This document shows, one piece after another, positions 15,294 through 23,082 of a DNA stretch of 32,182 nucleotides (position 1 is its first letter; every line of letters starts with the position of its first letter). This DNA is from an uncultured Clostridia bacterium (GTDB taxonomy: Bacteria > Bacillota > Clostridia > Oscillospirales > Oscillospiraceae), in NCBI GenBank assembly GCA_946620645.1, contig CAMONN010000007.1, positions 1 to 32,182 of the forward strand. The letters run 5' to 3'. The notes under the pieces were generated by a model. It saw only the letters and a program-made list of their open reading frames with translations. It did no database searches and was not told the origin of the DNA. A program made the position numbers and the translations under genes.

Positions 15294-15393
15294 GCTTTAA
15301 GGCGATCCGGAGAGGTCGGCAAGGGTATGATAGGAATGTGGCGGGGTTTCCCGCTTTCTGTGTCCTGCCGTTTTCCGGCGGGGCACTTTTTTT
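15294..15393 (+). promoter_or_regulatory. PyrR-binding RNA and attenuator of the pyrimidine operon
   Basis: GATCCGGAGAGGTC (15304-15317), flanked by CTTTAAG and GGCAAGG, matches the PyrR-binding loop as I know it. Downstream, GTGTCCTGCCG and CGGCGGGGCAC form an 11-pair stem (15360-15386) followed by seven T (15387-15393), an intrinsic terminator. CGGCAAGG (15317-15324), the 3' part of the PyrR hairpin, can pair with CCTGCCG in the terminator's 5' arm. That provides the expected antiterminator, exclusive with both other structures. UMP-bound PyrR should favour termination. Confidence 0.85.
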
Positions 15394-15414
15394 GAGGTTG
15401 CGGAGGGCTAATCA

Positions 15415-16578
15415 ATGATGTTTCCTGAGGGAATCAAGAAATATGGCACAGAACCTGTATTCACTCCCAGTGCCGATTTCAGCTCCGTTCTCTCTTCTTT
15501 CTCCGGGCTGGACCCGGACAGGTTAATGTTTTTACCCGGCTTTTGCGATGTACACGTACATTTTCGCGAGCCGGGTTTTTCATATAAGGAAACCATCCGT
15601 ACCGGTGCCCGGGCCGCAGCCGCCGCGGGAACAACCGCCGTATGCACCATGCCGAACCTGAATCCCGTTCCGGACTCGGTGGAGCACCTGCGCCCTCAAC
15701 TGGAGAAGATTAAAGAAACCTGCATTCAGGTACTCCCCTACGGTTCCATCACTCGTGGTGAAAAGGGGCAGGAGCTGGCCGACCTTGAGGCCCTCGCCCC
15801 GTACGTCGTCGCTTTTTCGGACGATGGAGTCGGCGTGGCGGATGACGGACTGATGCGGGAGGCCATGCGGCGCAGCGACGAGCTGGGCAAAGTAATTGCC
15901 GGGCACTGTGAGGATATGCGCTATGAGGATCCGCGGGAGCGCGAATGGCGTGAGCTGGAGCGGAACATCCGCCTGTCCGATGAGACCGGCTGCGCCTTTC
16001 ACGCCTGTCATCTCTCTACGGTGGAGTCGGTTTCTCTGATCCGTGATGCGAAGAAATCCCATCTGAACGTCAGCTGCGAGACAGCTCCCCACTATCTGCT
16101 TCTGAACAGGGATCTTCTGGAAGATCACGGCCGGTTCAGGATGAATCCTCCTGTTCAGGCAAAAGCGGACCAGGAAGCCCTGCTTGAGGCGCTGTCAGAC
16201 GGTACCATCGATATGATCGCAACGGACCACGCGCCCCATTCCGCAGAAGAAAAAAGCCGTGGCTTTCGCGGCAGCCTGAACGGAGTGGTGGGACTGGAAT
16301 CCGCATTTCCGACACTCTACACCGGGCTTGTCAAAACCGGAATGCTCTCTCTTGAGCAGCTGGTAGAGCGGATGGCCTTTTCTCCCCGCAAGCGCTTCGG
16401 CATCCCCTTGGGGAAAGAATTCGCCCTCTGGGATCTTGGGACGGAATACGTACTGGATGCCTCCCGTTTTCAGAGTCTGGGGCACTCCTGCCCCTTTGAC
16501 GGATGGAAGGTTCTGGGACGCTGTCTGATGACGGTTATGGAAGGCTTTGTTGTCTTTACTGCGGATCCCGTTCTTTGA
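15415..16578 (+). CDS. pyrC: Dihydroorotase
   Basis: Dihydroorotase catalyses reversible cyclisation of carbamoyl-aspartate to dihydroorotate, the third step of UMP synthesis. DVHVHFREPG (about residues 45-54) holds the metal-binding HxH and the substrate arginine. CTMPNLNP, AFSDDGVGV, AGHCED, ETAPHYLLL and MIATDHAPH follow in the usual order. At 387 aa it is shorter than the roughly 425-aa class I enzymes, with only about 45 residues before HxH, so the N-terminal part of the beta-sandwich domain is reduced. CGGAGGG precedes ATG 15415. The gene sits directly behind the PyrR attenuator and is followed after 61 bases by carB. Confidence 0.94.
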   Translation: MMFPEGIKKYGTEPVFTPSADFSSVLSSFSGLDPDRLMFLPGFCDVHVHFREPGFSYKETIRTGARAAAAAGTTAVCTMPNLNPVPDSVEHLRPQLEKIKETCIQVLPYGSITRGEKGQELADLEALAPYVVAFSDDGVGVADDGLMREAMRRSDELGKVIAGHCEDMRYEDPREREWRELERNIRLSDETGCAFHACHLSTVESVSLIRDAKKSHLNVSCETAPHYLLLNRDLLEDHGRFRMNPPVQAKADQEALLEALSDGTIDMIATDHAPHSAEEKSRGFRGSLNGVVGLESAFPTLYTGLVKTGMLSLEQLVERMAFSPRKRFGIPLGKEFALWDLGTEYVLDASRFQSLGHSCPFDGWKVLGRCLMTVMEGFVVFTADPVL

Positions 16579-16639
16579 TGCTTTTTCCTGAGCCTGTTTT
16601 TCACTGCTTCAGAATTATTATACCGGGAGGTTTTCAGTT

Positions 16640-19600
16640 ATGGCAAAGCGGACGGATATCAGAAAAGTTCTGATTATCGGATCAGGCCCCATCGTGATCG
16701 GGCAGGCGGCGGAGTTTGACTACGCAGGCACCCAGGCGTGTCTTGCCCTGCGGGAGGAAGGCTACGAAGTGGTCCTCGTTAACTCAAACCCGGCGACCAT
16801 CATGACGGACACCCAGATCGCGGACAAGGTATATATGGAGCCGCTGACGCTGGAATATGTGGCAAAAATTCTCCGCTACGAGAGGCCGGACGCCATTGTG
16901 CCCGGCATCGGCGGACAGACGGGTTTGAACCTTGCCATGCAGCTGGAGCGGAAAGGAATCCTGAGAGAATGCGGAACAAAGCTCCTCGGGACCAGCGCCC
17001 AATCCATTGAGCGGGCCGAGGACCGGGAGCTGTTCAAAGAAATGTGCGAGAGCATCGGCGAGCCGGTCATTCCTTCACAGATCACCTACAACCTGGAGGA
17101 GGCGAAATCCGCAGCACAGGCAATCGGATATCCCGTTGTCCTGCGGCCCGCTTTTACCCTGGGCGGTACCGGCGGCGGCTTTGCCAACAACGAGGAAGAA
17201 CTGGTCGAGCTCGGCACCAACGCCTTCCGGCTTTCTCCGGTTCACCAGGTGCTGATTGAGAAAAGCGTAAAGGGCTATAAGGAGATCGAATTTGAGGTCA
17301 TGCGGGATTCCGCCGACCACGCCATCACCATCTGCGGTATGGAAAACGTGGATCCGGTGGGTGTTCATACCGGGGATTCCGTTGTGGTGGCCCCGATACT
17401 CAGCCTGAGTGAAGAAGACCTGAAAATGCTGAACGACAGCGCCCTTCGCATTATCCGGGAGCTGAAAATTGAGGGCGGCTGCAACGTGCAGTTTGCCCTG
17501 AAACCTGAGGGAAAGGAATACTATCTGATTGAGGTCAATCCCCGGGTCAGCCGTTCCTCCGCCCTGGCCAGCAAGGCCTCGGGCTACCCCATTGCCCGGG
17601 TGACGGCGAAGATCGCCATGGGGATGCTGCTGGAGGAGATTCCGGTGGCGGGCGGCACTGCGGCCATTGAGCCATCGCTGGACTATGTTGTGGCGAAATT
17701 TCCCCGCTTCCCCTTTGATAAATTCCCTGACGCCCCCAATGTGCTGAGCACTCAGATGAAGGCCACCGGAGAAGTGATGGGAATCGGAAGCTGCCTGGAG
17801 GAGTGCATGCTGAAAAGCGTTCGGTCTCTCGAAACCGGTGTCAGTCACCTCCGGATGGCAGCCTTCGAGGCCATGACCGTAGAGGACATCGAGGCATATC
17901 TAGGAACCTTCCGGGCCGACGGGCTGTTTGCCGTAGCGGAGCTGCTGCGCAGAGGTGTCAGCATTGAGAGAATTCACGAAATCACCCAGATAACAGAACT
18001 CTTCCTGGAGGCTATCGAAAGAATCGTTGAGATGGAGCGTTTGCTCGCTGAAAAGCCCGGTGACCTTCAGGCCTTGAAAGCTGCGAAAAAACTGGGCTTC
18101 AGTGATGCGGAAATCGCACGTCTGTGGCGGCTCCGCTCCTGGACAGATGTGCGGAAACTGCGCATGGAAGCGGGAATCCGCCCGGCATTTCGCATGGTGG
18201 ATACTCTCCATACCGGGAAGTACATCGCCTATCTTTACTCCAGCTATACCGGGGAAAACCAGTCCCGCCTCGGAAACAAGAAAAAGATCATTGTTCTGGG
18301 TGCAGGGCCCATCCGTATCGGGCAGGGCGTTGAGTTTGACTATTCCACAGTCCACGCCGTGCAGACCATCGGGCGCAACGGGTATGAGAGCATCATCATC
18401 AACAACAACCCGGAAACTGTCAGCACGGACTACACAACAGCGGATAAGCTGTACTTTGAGCCTCTGACACCGGAAGATGTGATGGAGATTGTGGATTATG
18501 AGGAGCCTGAAGGCGTGGTGGCTTCCCTGGGCGGACAGACCGCAATTAATCTGGCGGAGCCTCTGGACGAACTCGGTGTCAGGATCATCGGAACCGACTG
18601 CGCCGCCATTGCGAGAGCCGAGGACCGGGATCAGTTTGAGAAGGTACTGGAAGAGCTGAACATCCCGCAGCCGCCCGGAGCAGCTGTGACCAGCGTTGAA
18701 GACGGCGTGAAAGCCGCGTCGGAAATCGGCTATCCGGTGCTGGTACGACCAAGCTTCGTGCTGGGCGGACGGGCTATGGAAATTGTCGGAGATGAGCAAA
18801 TGCTCCGTCATTATCTGAAGACCGCAGTCGAGATTGACGCTGAAAAACCCGTCCTTGTGGACAAGTATATTCAGGGCAAAGAAGTCGAGGTGGACGCCAT
18901 CTGTGACGGCCGGGACGTCTTTGTTCCCGGAATCATGGAACTGGTGGAGCGGACCGGAGTCCACTCCGGTGACTCGATCTCAGTTTATCCCGCCTTTTCG
19001 ATCTCTGACAAGGTCAAAGGAACCATCCTGAGTTTTGCCAAAAAGCTGGGGCCCGGAATCGGGATTGTAGGACTCTACAACATTCAGTTTATCGTCGACC
19101 GGGATGAAAACGTCTACATCATCGAAGTAAACCCCAGAAGCAGCCGAACTGTCCCCTTCCTCTCGAAAAGCACCGGCTGGGCGCTGCCTGACATTGCCAC
19201 AGAGGTCATCCTCGGTAAAAGCCTGAAAGAGCAGGGCATCTTCGACCTGTATCCTGAGGAGCGGAAACGGCACTTCGTTAAGGTACCGGTGTTCAGCTGG
19301 AGCAAGATCAGGGGCCTTGACGCCTATCTCTCTCCAGAAATGAAGAGCACGGGCGAAGCCATCGGCTATGATGATAAACTCTCCAGAGCCATGTACAAAG
19401 CCCTGCAGGCCTCGGGCATGAAGCTGCAGAATTACGGAACTGTTTTTGTCACCCTGGCAGACGAGGATAAGGAGGAGGCCCTGCCGCTGGTAAAACGCTT
19501 CTATGACATGGGCTTCAACATTGAGGCAACCATCGGAACCGCCAATTTCCTGAAGAAACACGGAATCCGGACAAGAGTAAAGCGGAAAATCTCTGAAGGC

Positions 19601-19840
19601 AGCGAGGAGATCCTCGACAGCATCCGGGCAGGATACGTCAGTTATATCATCAACACCCGGGCTCTCCACCGGGGCGCCGTACCGGGAGGGGTCAATTACG
19701 CCCACGCGGAGGACGGCGTCGCCATCCGGCGCTGCGCTACGGAGAATAATGTGACCATCTTCACCAGTCTTGATACTGTACGCGTTCTGCTGGACGTACT
19801 GGAGGAAACCACCATTACGGTCAGCACCATTGACAGCTGA
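16640..19840 (+). CDS. carB: Carbamoyl-phosphate synthase large subunit
   Basis: CarB makes carbamoyl phosphate from ammonia, bicarbonate and two ATP, feeding pyrimidine and arginine synthesis. The 1066-aa length is standard. Both ATP-grasp halves are intact: the first has VLRPAFTLGGTGGG and EVNPRVSRSSALASKASGYP, the second has VRPSFVLGGRAMEIV and EVNPRSSRTVPFLSKSTG. The C-terminal allosteric domain includes FLKKHGIRTRVKRKISEGSEEI. GGGAGGTTTTC precedes the ATG. The glutaminase partner carA is not adjacent, so the small subunit must be encoded elsewhere. Control is probably shared with pyrC through the PyrR attenuator. Confidence 0.97.
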   Translation: MAKRTDIRKVLIIGSGPIVIGQAAEFDYAGTQACLALREEGYEVVLVNSNPATIMTDTQIADKVYMEPLTLEYVAKILRYERPDAIVPGIGGQTGLNLAMQLERKGILRECGTKLLGTSAQSIERAEDRELFKEMCESIGEPVIPSQITYNLEEAKSAAQAIGYPVVLRPAFTLGGTGGGFANNEEELVELGTNAFRLSPVHQVLIEKSVKGYKEIEFEVMRDSADHAITICGMENVDPVGVHTGDSVVVAPILSLSEEDLKMLNDSALRIIRELKIEGGCNVQFALKPEGKEYYLIEVNPRVSRSSALASKASGYPIARVTAKIAMGMLLEEIPVAGGTAAIEPSLDYVVAKFPRFPFDKFPDAPNVLSTQMKATGEVMGIGSCLEECMLKSVRSLETGVSHLRMAAFEAMTVEDIEAYLGTFRADGLFAVAELLRRGVSIERIHEITQITELFLEAIERIVEMERLLAEKPGDLQALKAAKKLGFSDAEIARLWRLRSWTDVRKLRMEAGIRPAFRMVDTLHTGKYIAYLYSSYTGENQSRLGNKKKIIVLGAGPIRIGQGVEFDYSTVHAVQTIGRNGYESIIINNNPETVSTDYTTADKLYFEPLTPEDVMEIVDYEEPEGVVASLGGQTAINLAEPLDELGVRIIGTDCAAIARAEDRDQFEKVLEELNIPQPPGAAVTSVEDGVKAASEIGYPVLVRPSFVLGGRAMEIVGDEQMLRHYLKTAVEIDAEKPVLVDKYIQGKEVEVDAICDGRDVFVPGIMELVERTGVHSGDSISVYPAFSISDKVKGTILSFAKKLGPGIGIVGLYNIQFIVDRDENVYIIEVNPRSSRTVPFLSKSTGWALPDIATEVILGKSLKEQGIFDLYPEERKRHFVKVPVFSWSKIRGLDAYLSPEMKSTGEAIGYDDKLSRAMYKALQASGMKLQNYGTVFVTLADEDKEEALPLVKRFYDMGFNIEATIGTANFLKKHGIRTRVKRKISEGSEEILDSIRAGYVSYIINTRALHRGAVPGGVNYAHAEDGVAIRRCATENNVTIFTSLDTVRVLLDVLEETTITVSTIDS

Positions 19841-19861
19841 GAAAAGAATACAGAGCCAGAA

Positions 19862-19900
19862 CGGCAGCCGGTTCCAAAAAAGGAACCGGCTGCCGTTTTA
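19862..19900 (+). terminator. Terminator of pyrC-carB
   Basis: CGGCAGCCGGTTCC and GGAACCGGCTGCCG form a perfect 14-bp stem with an A6 loop, followed by TTTTA on the plus strand. Confidence 0.9.
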
Positions 19901-19962
19901 TCGTTTGTGCCGTATTCACAGCTGTGCCACAGCCTCAATAACAAAACAGTCCTTACGATCCT

Positions 19963-20496
19963 CTATGCGGCGTAGTCCGCCAGAACATCATAGGCCTGAT
20001 CGGTAATCCCAATCAGAAATCCAAAGCCGAACAGGGATATCTCCACGACCGTTTTATCCGTCGCAGCAAGGTACAGCTCCGCCGTAACGGTATCCTTCAC
20101 ATCGTCCAAATAGAACTTCACACCCTTGTATTTCGCATTCAGCTCATTCAGGACTGAAAGAACCTCTTCCCTGTCCTCACGCCTGAAGCTGATGATGTTA
20201 TAGAGATACAGCATAACCTCTTCCCCATCCTCGGAGAAGTCCACATAAACCGTGTTAATGTAATCGGAAAGATCGCCTTCATAGCGAACCTCCACCCGCT
20301 CATACTCAAAGCCGGCATCTGCAGCCGCCTCTCTCACCCCAACCACCGTGTATTCCGCGCCTTCCACGCCGTCAAGCTCCGCAAGAAAGCGCCGCGTTAC
20401 ATCAAACTGCGCCTCATCCGCAAAAGCGGTAACGCCGAGACCGAGAATTAAAGCAAAAACCAGTATAAAGGCCAGAATCTGTGCTGCTTTTTTCAT
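19963..20496 (-). CDS. Secreted or lipid-free exported protein, YbjN-like fold suspected
   Basis: The 177-aa product begins MKKAAQILAFILVFALILGLGVTAFA-DE, a clear Sec signal peptide with a probable cleavage site after AFA; there is no lipobox cysteine. The mature part is acidic. One stretch (VYVDFSEDGEEVMLYLYNI, then VLSVLNELNAKYKGVKFYLDD) resembles YbjN-type domains, a small alpha/beta fold. That match is by memory and is tentative. I use ATG 20496, not the track's GTG 20502, because GGGAGG is six bases ahead of the ATG and overlaps the GTG region. The gene stands alone with its own promoter. Function unknown. Confidence 0.75.
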   Translation of the reverse strand: MKKAAQILAFILVFALILGLGVTAFADEAQFDVTRRFLAELDGVEGAEYTVVGVREAAADAGFEYERVEVRYEGDLSDYINTVYVDFSEDGEEVMLYLYNIISFRREDREEVLSVLNELNAKYKGVKFYLDDVKDTVTAELYLAATDKTVVEISLFGFGFLIGITDQAYDVLADYAA

Positions 20497-20585
20497 GACC
20501 ACCCTCCCTGATCAACGTTTTAAGCCGCGGGCCGCGGGCGGAAATCATAAACCGCGGATCCCCGGCAATTCGTGCTTTCCAGGAC

Positions 20586-20614
20586 AGTATAAAGGAGTAC
20601 CTTCAAAAAAGCAA
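20586..20614 (-). promoter_or_regulatory. Promoter of the secreted YbjN-like gene
   Basis: On the minus strand TTGCTT (20609-20614) and TATACT (20586-20591) are 17 bases apart. The leader of about 85 bases contains three CCGCGG palindromes (about 20525-20560) able to form GC-rich stems. Confidence 0.55.
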
Positions 20615-20672
20615 GAAGTGATTTTGTTGTATATTTTAAACAATATTGTTAACGCTTGTTTTTGAATTTTTG

Positions 20673-20701
20673 TTGCTTATTTGTGAAAAATAGCGTATGA
20701 T
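20673..20701 (+). promoter_or_regulatory. Promoter of the 45-aa ORF
   Basis: TTGCTT (20673-20678) and TATGAT (20696-20701) are 17 bases apart in an AT-rich stretch. A perfect AACAATATTGTT palindrome (20639-20650) lies just upstream, between this promoter and the divergent one. Confidence 0.5.
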
Positions 20702-20767
20702 ACCTCTTGCAAGGTTGACATAAATCATTGGTCTCAGGTTTGGACGTGAAAAAGGAGGCGTAATCCT

Positions 20768-20905
20768 GTGGAAGAGACTCTGAACAGGATCCTGCAGCAC
20801 CAGAAACTGACCTATGAGCTGCTGGCGGCCATGTACGGAGATGAACCGATCCGGGAAGATGAAAACGGCAGATGGCCGAGCATTTACAGAGACGAGTCAA
20901 AATAG
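20768..20905 (+). CDS. Small hypothetical protein (45 aa), not in the ORF track
   Basis: A GTG at 20768 is preceded by AAAAAGGAGGCG at about nine bases, one of the strongest ribosome binding sites in the window. The 45-codon frame ends at TAG 20903-20905. The peptide begins METLNRIL-like (MEETLNRILQHQKLTYELL), probably one amphipathic helix, then a charged tail rich in Asp, Glu and Arg; there is no cysteine, membrane segment or signal peptide. A promoter lies upstream and a 17-bp palindromic hairpin downstream, so it looks like an independent gene. I do not recognise the family. The overlapping minus-strand ORF in the track has no such signals. Confidence 0.65.
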   Translation: MEETLNRILQHQKLTYELLAAMYGDEPIREDENGRWPSIYRDESK

Positions 20906-20920
20906 TATCCGACTGAAATG

Positions 20921-20955
20921 ACAGCAGCCCGATGGATGATCCATCGGGCTGCTGT
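20921..20955. terminator. Perfect hairpin between convergent genes, probable bidirectional terminator
   Basis: ACAGCAGCCCGATGGAT and ATCCATCGGGCTGCTGT are perfect 17-base arms around a single base. T tracts are weak on both sides. It lies between the 45-aa ORF and the ATP-grasp gene. Confidence 0.65.
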
Positions 20956-20985
20956 CCTGTTGTATACAGGGCTTAAAGCCCCATC

Positions 20986-22185
20986 TCAGTCTATCTGGTC
21001 CGGGCCAAGGAGGCAGTCGCGATAAAAGCCCTCCAGACCTTCCCGGTTTGAAAAAGTAGCCAGGTAAACCTGATCGCCCATCGCATCGGAAAGCGCCTCC
21101 GGCATGCGCTCTACCATGCGCAGATTGCGCTCATAGAGCCGAAGCAGGTCCTCATGGCTGTAGCGGTATTTCCGCCCGTCCCGGCGTCCGACAAAGGCAC
21201 AGAAGGCGTGCTCCCCTTCCGGAATGTCGGTACGGTCATAGGCCACCATGTCTGCCCAGATTTTATAGACGTTGGTGCTGTGGGCAAAGTTGATCATATC
21301 CGGGGTAAAGCCGCCGCTGGGACGCATGTTTACCTCCAGTGCAACCAGCTCGCCCTTTTTCCCGATGTGCTGATCCTTATCCAGGCGGAAGAATTCAAAG
21401 TGCACAAAACGGCTTCTGACATCGAAGCTTTTCACCGCTGCACGGCCAAAGGCCCGGGTGTCCTCCGGAAGTTCCTTCAGAATGTGATACACCGCCTCAT
21501 CCCCGAGGTTCACACTGTCCATAATGGAGCAGACGGTAACGTTTCCGGTCTCAAAAATCGGTTCTCCCCGGGAGTCAATGATAGCGTCGTAGGAATTGAT
21601 CGTAGCGAAGATGAACTCCTCCATAATAAAGCGGATGCTGCCGTTCTGCTCCGCAAGAAAGTGCAGAAGCTCCTGCTCATTACTGAGCTTATAGGTGCTG
21701 CTGGCGCCGACCCCGTTATCCGGCTTTACAATGACAGGATAGCCCACTTCGTCAATAAACGCCCGGCATCCCTCCAGGTCGTCAACCAGATGCCAGCGTG
21801 CGGTAGGGATACCGGCCCTGCGGTAGTACTCCTTCATGCCGGACTTATAGCGGATGCGGTGAAGGTCCTCCACCTTAAAGCCGGGAATGTTGAAATCTGT
21901 ACGCAGATGAGCGTTCTGATCCAGCCAGTATTCGTTGTTGGACTCAAGGAAGTCAATCCGCCCGTATTTGAAGGCAAAGAAGGCTACTGCCCGGTAGACC
22001 TCGTCATAGTTTTCGAGATTGTCGACTTTATAGTACTCGGTGACACTGTTCTGCTGTTCCCAGGTCAGCTCATGGTAGGGCTGATCCCCGATACCGAGAA
22101 CGTTCACCCCGTCGTTTTTCAGTTCCTCGCAGAAATGCCAGTAGTTGGTTGGAAAATTGGGTGAGACAAAGACAACATTTTTCAT
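20986..22185 (-). CDS. ATP-grasp domain protein (carboxylate-amine ligase-like)
   Basis: A 399-aa single-chain ATP-grasp enzyme. The N-terminal preATP-grasp region starts KNVVFVSPNFPTNYWHF. The ATP-binding lysine lies in VIVKPDNGVGASS (about residues 151-163), and the metal-binding Glu and Asn lie in ALEVNMRPSGGF (about 283-292). This subfamily joins a carboxylate to an amine or thiol, but the substrate cannot be read from sequence. I use ATG 22185 rather than the track's TTG 22191, although the ribosome binding site (AAGAGTGA) is weak. It lies 36 bases after an esterase gene on the same strand with no promoter of its own, so the two are probably cotranscribed and perhaps functionally paired. 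Confidence 0.85.
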   Translation of the reverse strand: MKNVVFVSPNFPTNYWHFCEELKNDGVNVLGIGDQPYHELTWEQQNSVTEYYKVDNLENYDEVYRAVAFFAFKYGRIDFLESNNEYWLDQNAHLRTDFNIPGFKVEDLHRIRYKSGMKEYYRRAGIPTARWHLVDDLEGCRAFIDEVGYPVIVKPDNGVGASSTYKLSNEQELLHFLAEQNGSIRFIMEEFIFATINSYDAIIDSRGEPIFETGNVTVCSIMDSVNLGDEAVYHILKELPEDTRAFGRAAVKSFDVRSRFVHFEFFRLDKDQHIGKKGELVALEVNMRPSGGFTPDMINFAHSTNVYKIWADMVAYDRTDIPEGEHAFCAFVGRRDGRKYRYSHEDLLRLYERNLRMVERMPEALSDAMGDQVYLATFSNREGLEGFYRDCLLGPDQID

Positions 22186-22221
22186 AAACAATCACTCTTT
22201 CAGGGGAAATCCTCCGGCGGT

Positions 22222-22983
22222 TCAGCGGGCCTCCGCCTCCAGCAGCTGCGGCACAAAGTAGCGCACCTGCTTAAACCACCAGTCCCAGTCATGGGCCACG
22301 TCATATCCCCAGTAATCAACCCAGACATGGATCCCGTGATCGGTGAGGGCCTGATGGAGGGCGCGGGTGGAGTCCGGAATCTCCCAGGGTCCCTGTCCGG
22401 TGCAGACCACTCCATGGTGTTTATTGTAGAGTTCAATATACTCATGATCCGCCGGCATGTTCGGCAGGTAGTGCAGAGGGGAATTCAGGTAGACCAAATC
22501 GTCCATGTACCCGTCAAAGCCGTAGTCGGCATTGTAAATACCACTGAGGGCCAGCAGGGAATCAAAAAGCTTCGGGAAGCGGAAAAACAGGTTTACCGCA
22601 TGGGTTGCACCGAGACTCGCACCAAAGGCCATGACGCCCGGGTCCGTCTTCCAGCCCCGTTCCCGGCACATCCGCTGAATATACGGGACCACCTCATCCG
22701 TCAGATAGCGGATCCACTGCTCATGGCGGCGAATGCGCATATAGGGGTTCCCTGTCTTGTCGGACCAGGTCTCCCGGTCCATGGTGTCCACAGCATAGAC
22801 GGTGACCTGACCGTTGTCAATGAAAGGCGCCCAGCAGTCCGCCATGCCGAAGTTCTCAAAATCAAAAAAACGGCCATCCTGGCACGGGATGTAAAGCACC
22901 GGCCTGCCGGCATGTCCCCAGGACTTGCATTCCATATCCCGGCCAAGCGCCGGGCTGTACCATTTAATGTACCGGGTTTCCAT
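22222..22983 (-). CDS. Alpha/beta-hydrolase-fold esterase (esterase D/PF00756-like)
   Basis: From ATG 22983 (CAGGAGGAATATGC ahead) the protein has 253 aa. VMAFGASLGATHAVNLF holds the nucleophile Ser at about residue 123 in GxSxG form. YWGYDVAHDWDWW near the C-terminus supplies the catalytic His, as in esterase D and mycolyl-transferase-like enzymes (HDWxxW). There is no signal peptide, so it is cytoplasmic. The track's start at 23052 lies upstream of the predicted transcription start (about 23017), so 22983 is the better choice. Followed by the ATP-grasp gene; both may act on one small molecule, for example forming and hydrolysing acyl or ester conjugates. That is inference. Confidence 0.85.
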   Translation of the reverse strand: METRYIKWYSPALGRDMECKSWGHAGRPVLYIPCQDGRFFDFENFGMADCWAPFIDNGQVTVYAVDTMDRETWSDKTGNPYMRIRRHEQWIRYLTDEVVPYIQRMCRERGWKTDPGVMAFGASLGATHAVNLFFRFPKLFDSLLALSGIYNADYGFDGYMDDLVYLNSPLHYLPNMPADHEYIELYNKHHGVVCTGQGPWEIPDSTRALHQALTDHGIHVWVDYWGYDVAHDWDWWFKQVRYFVPQLLEAEAR

Positions 22984-23023
22984 GCATATTCCTCCTGTCC
23001 CAACAGATTCACTGTCCTCATTC

Positions 23024-23052
23024 AGTTTAGCACGCGTCGTCAAAAAAAGCAA
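23024..23052 (-). promoter_or_regulatory. Promoter of the esterase/ATP-grasp pair
   Basis: On the minus strand TTGCTT (23047-23052) and TAAACT (23024-23029) are 17 bases apart. The -35 box lies in the T tract of the preceding terminator. Confidence 0.55.
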
Positions 23053-23069
23053 CGCTGAAGGCCCGCTGC
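23042..23069 (-). terminator. Terminator after the DUF4037 gene
   Basis: On the minus strand GCAGCG and CGTTGC pair (one G-U) around a 9-base loop, followed by seven T. It is 14 bases past the DUF4037 stop. Confidence 0.6.
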
Positions 23070-23082
23070 TATTCCAGATGTT

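Noticed and set aside
15327-15395. 22-codon ORF in the pyrC leader, possible leader peptide
   Set aside because: It runs through the terminator stem and ends just after its T tract, with only a poor ribosome binding site. PyrR attenuation does not need a leader peptide, so the frame is probably chance.
20649-20900. 83-aa minus-strand ORF opposite the 45-aa gene
   Set aside because: Low-complexity translation and no ribosome binding site; the plus-strand frame has promoter, binding site and terminator.
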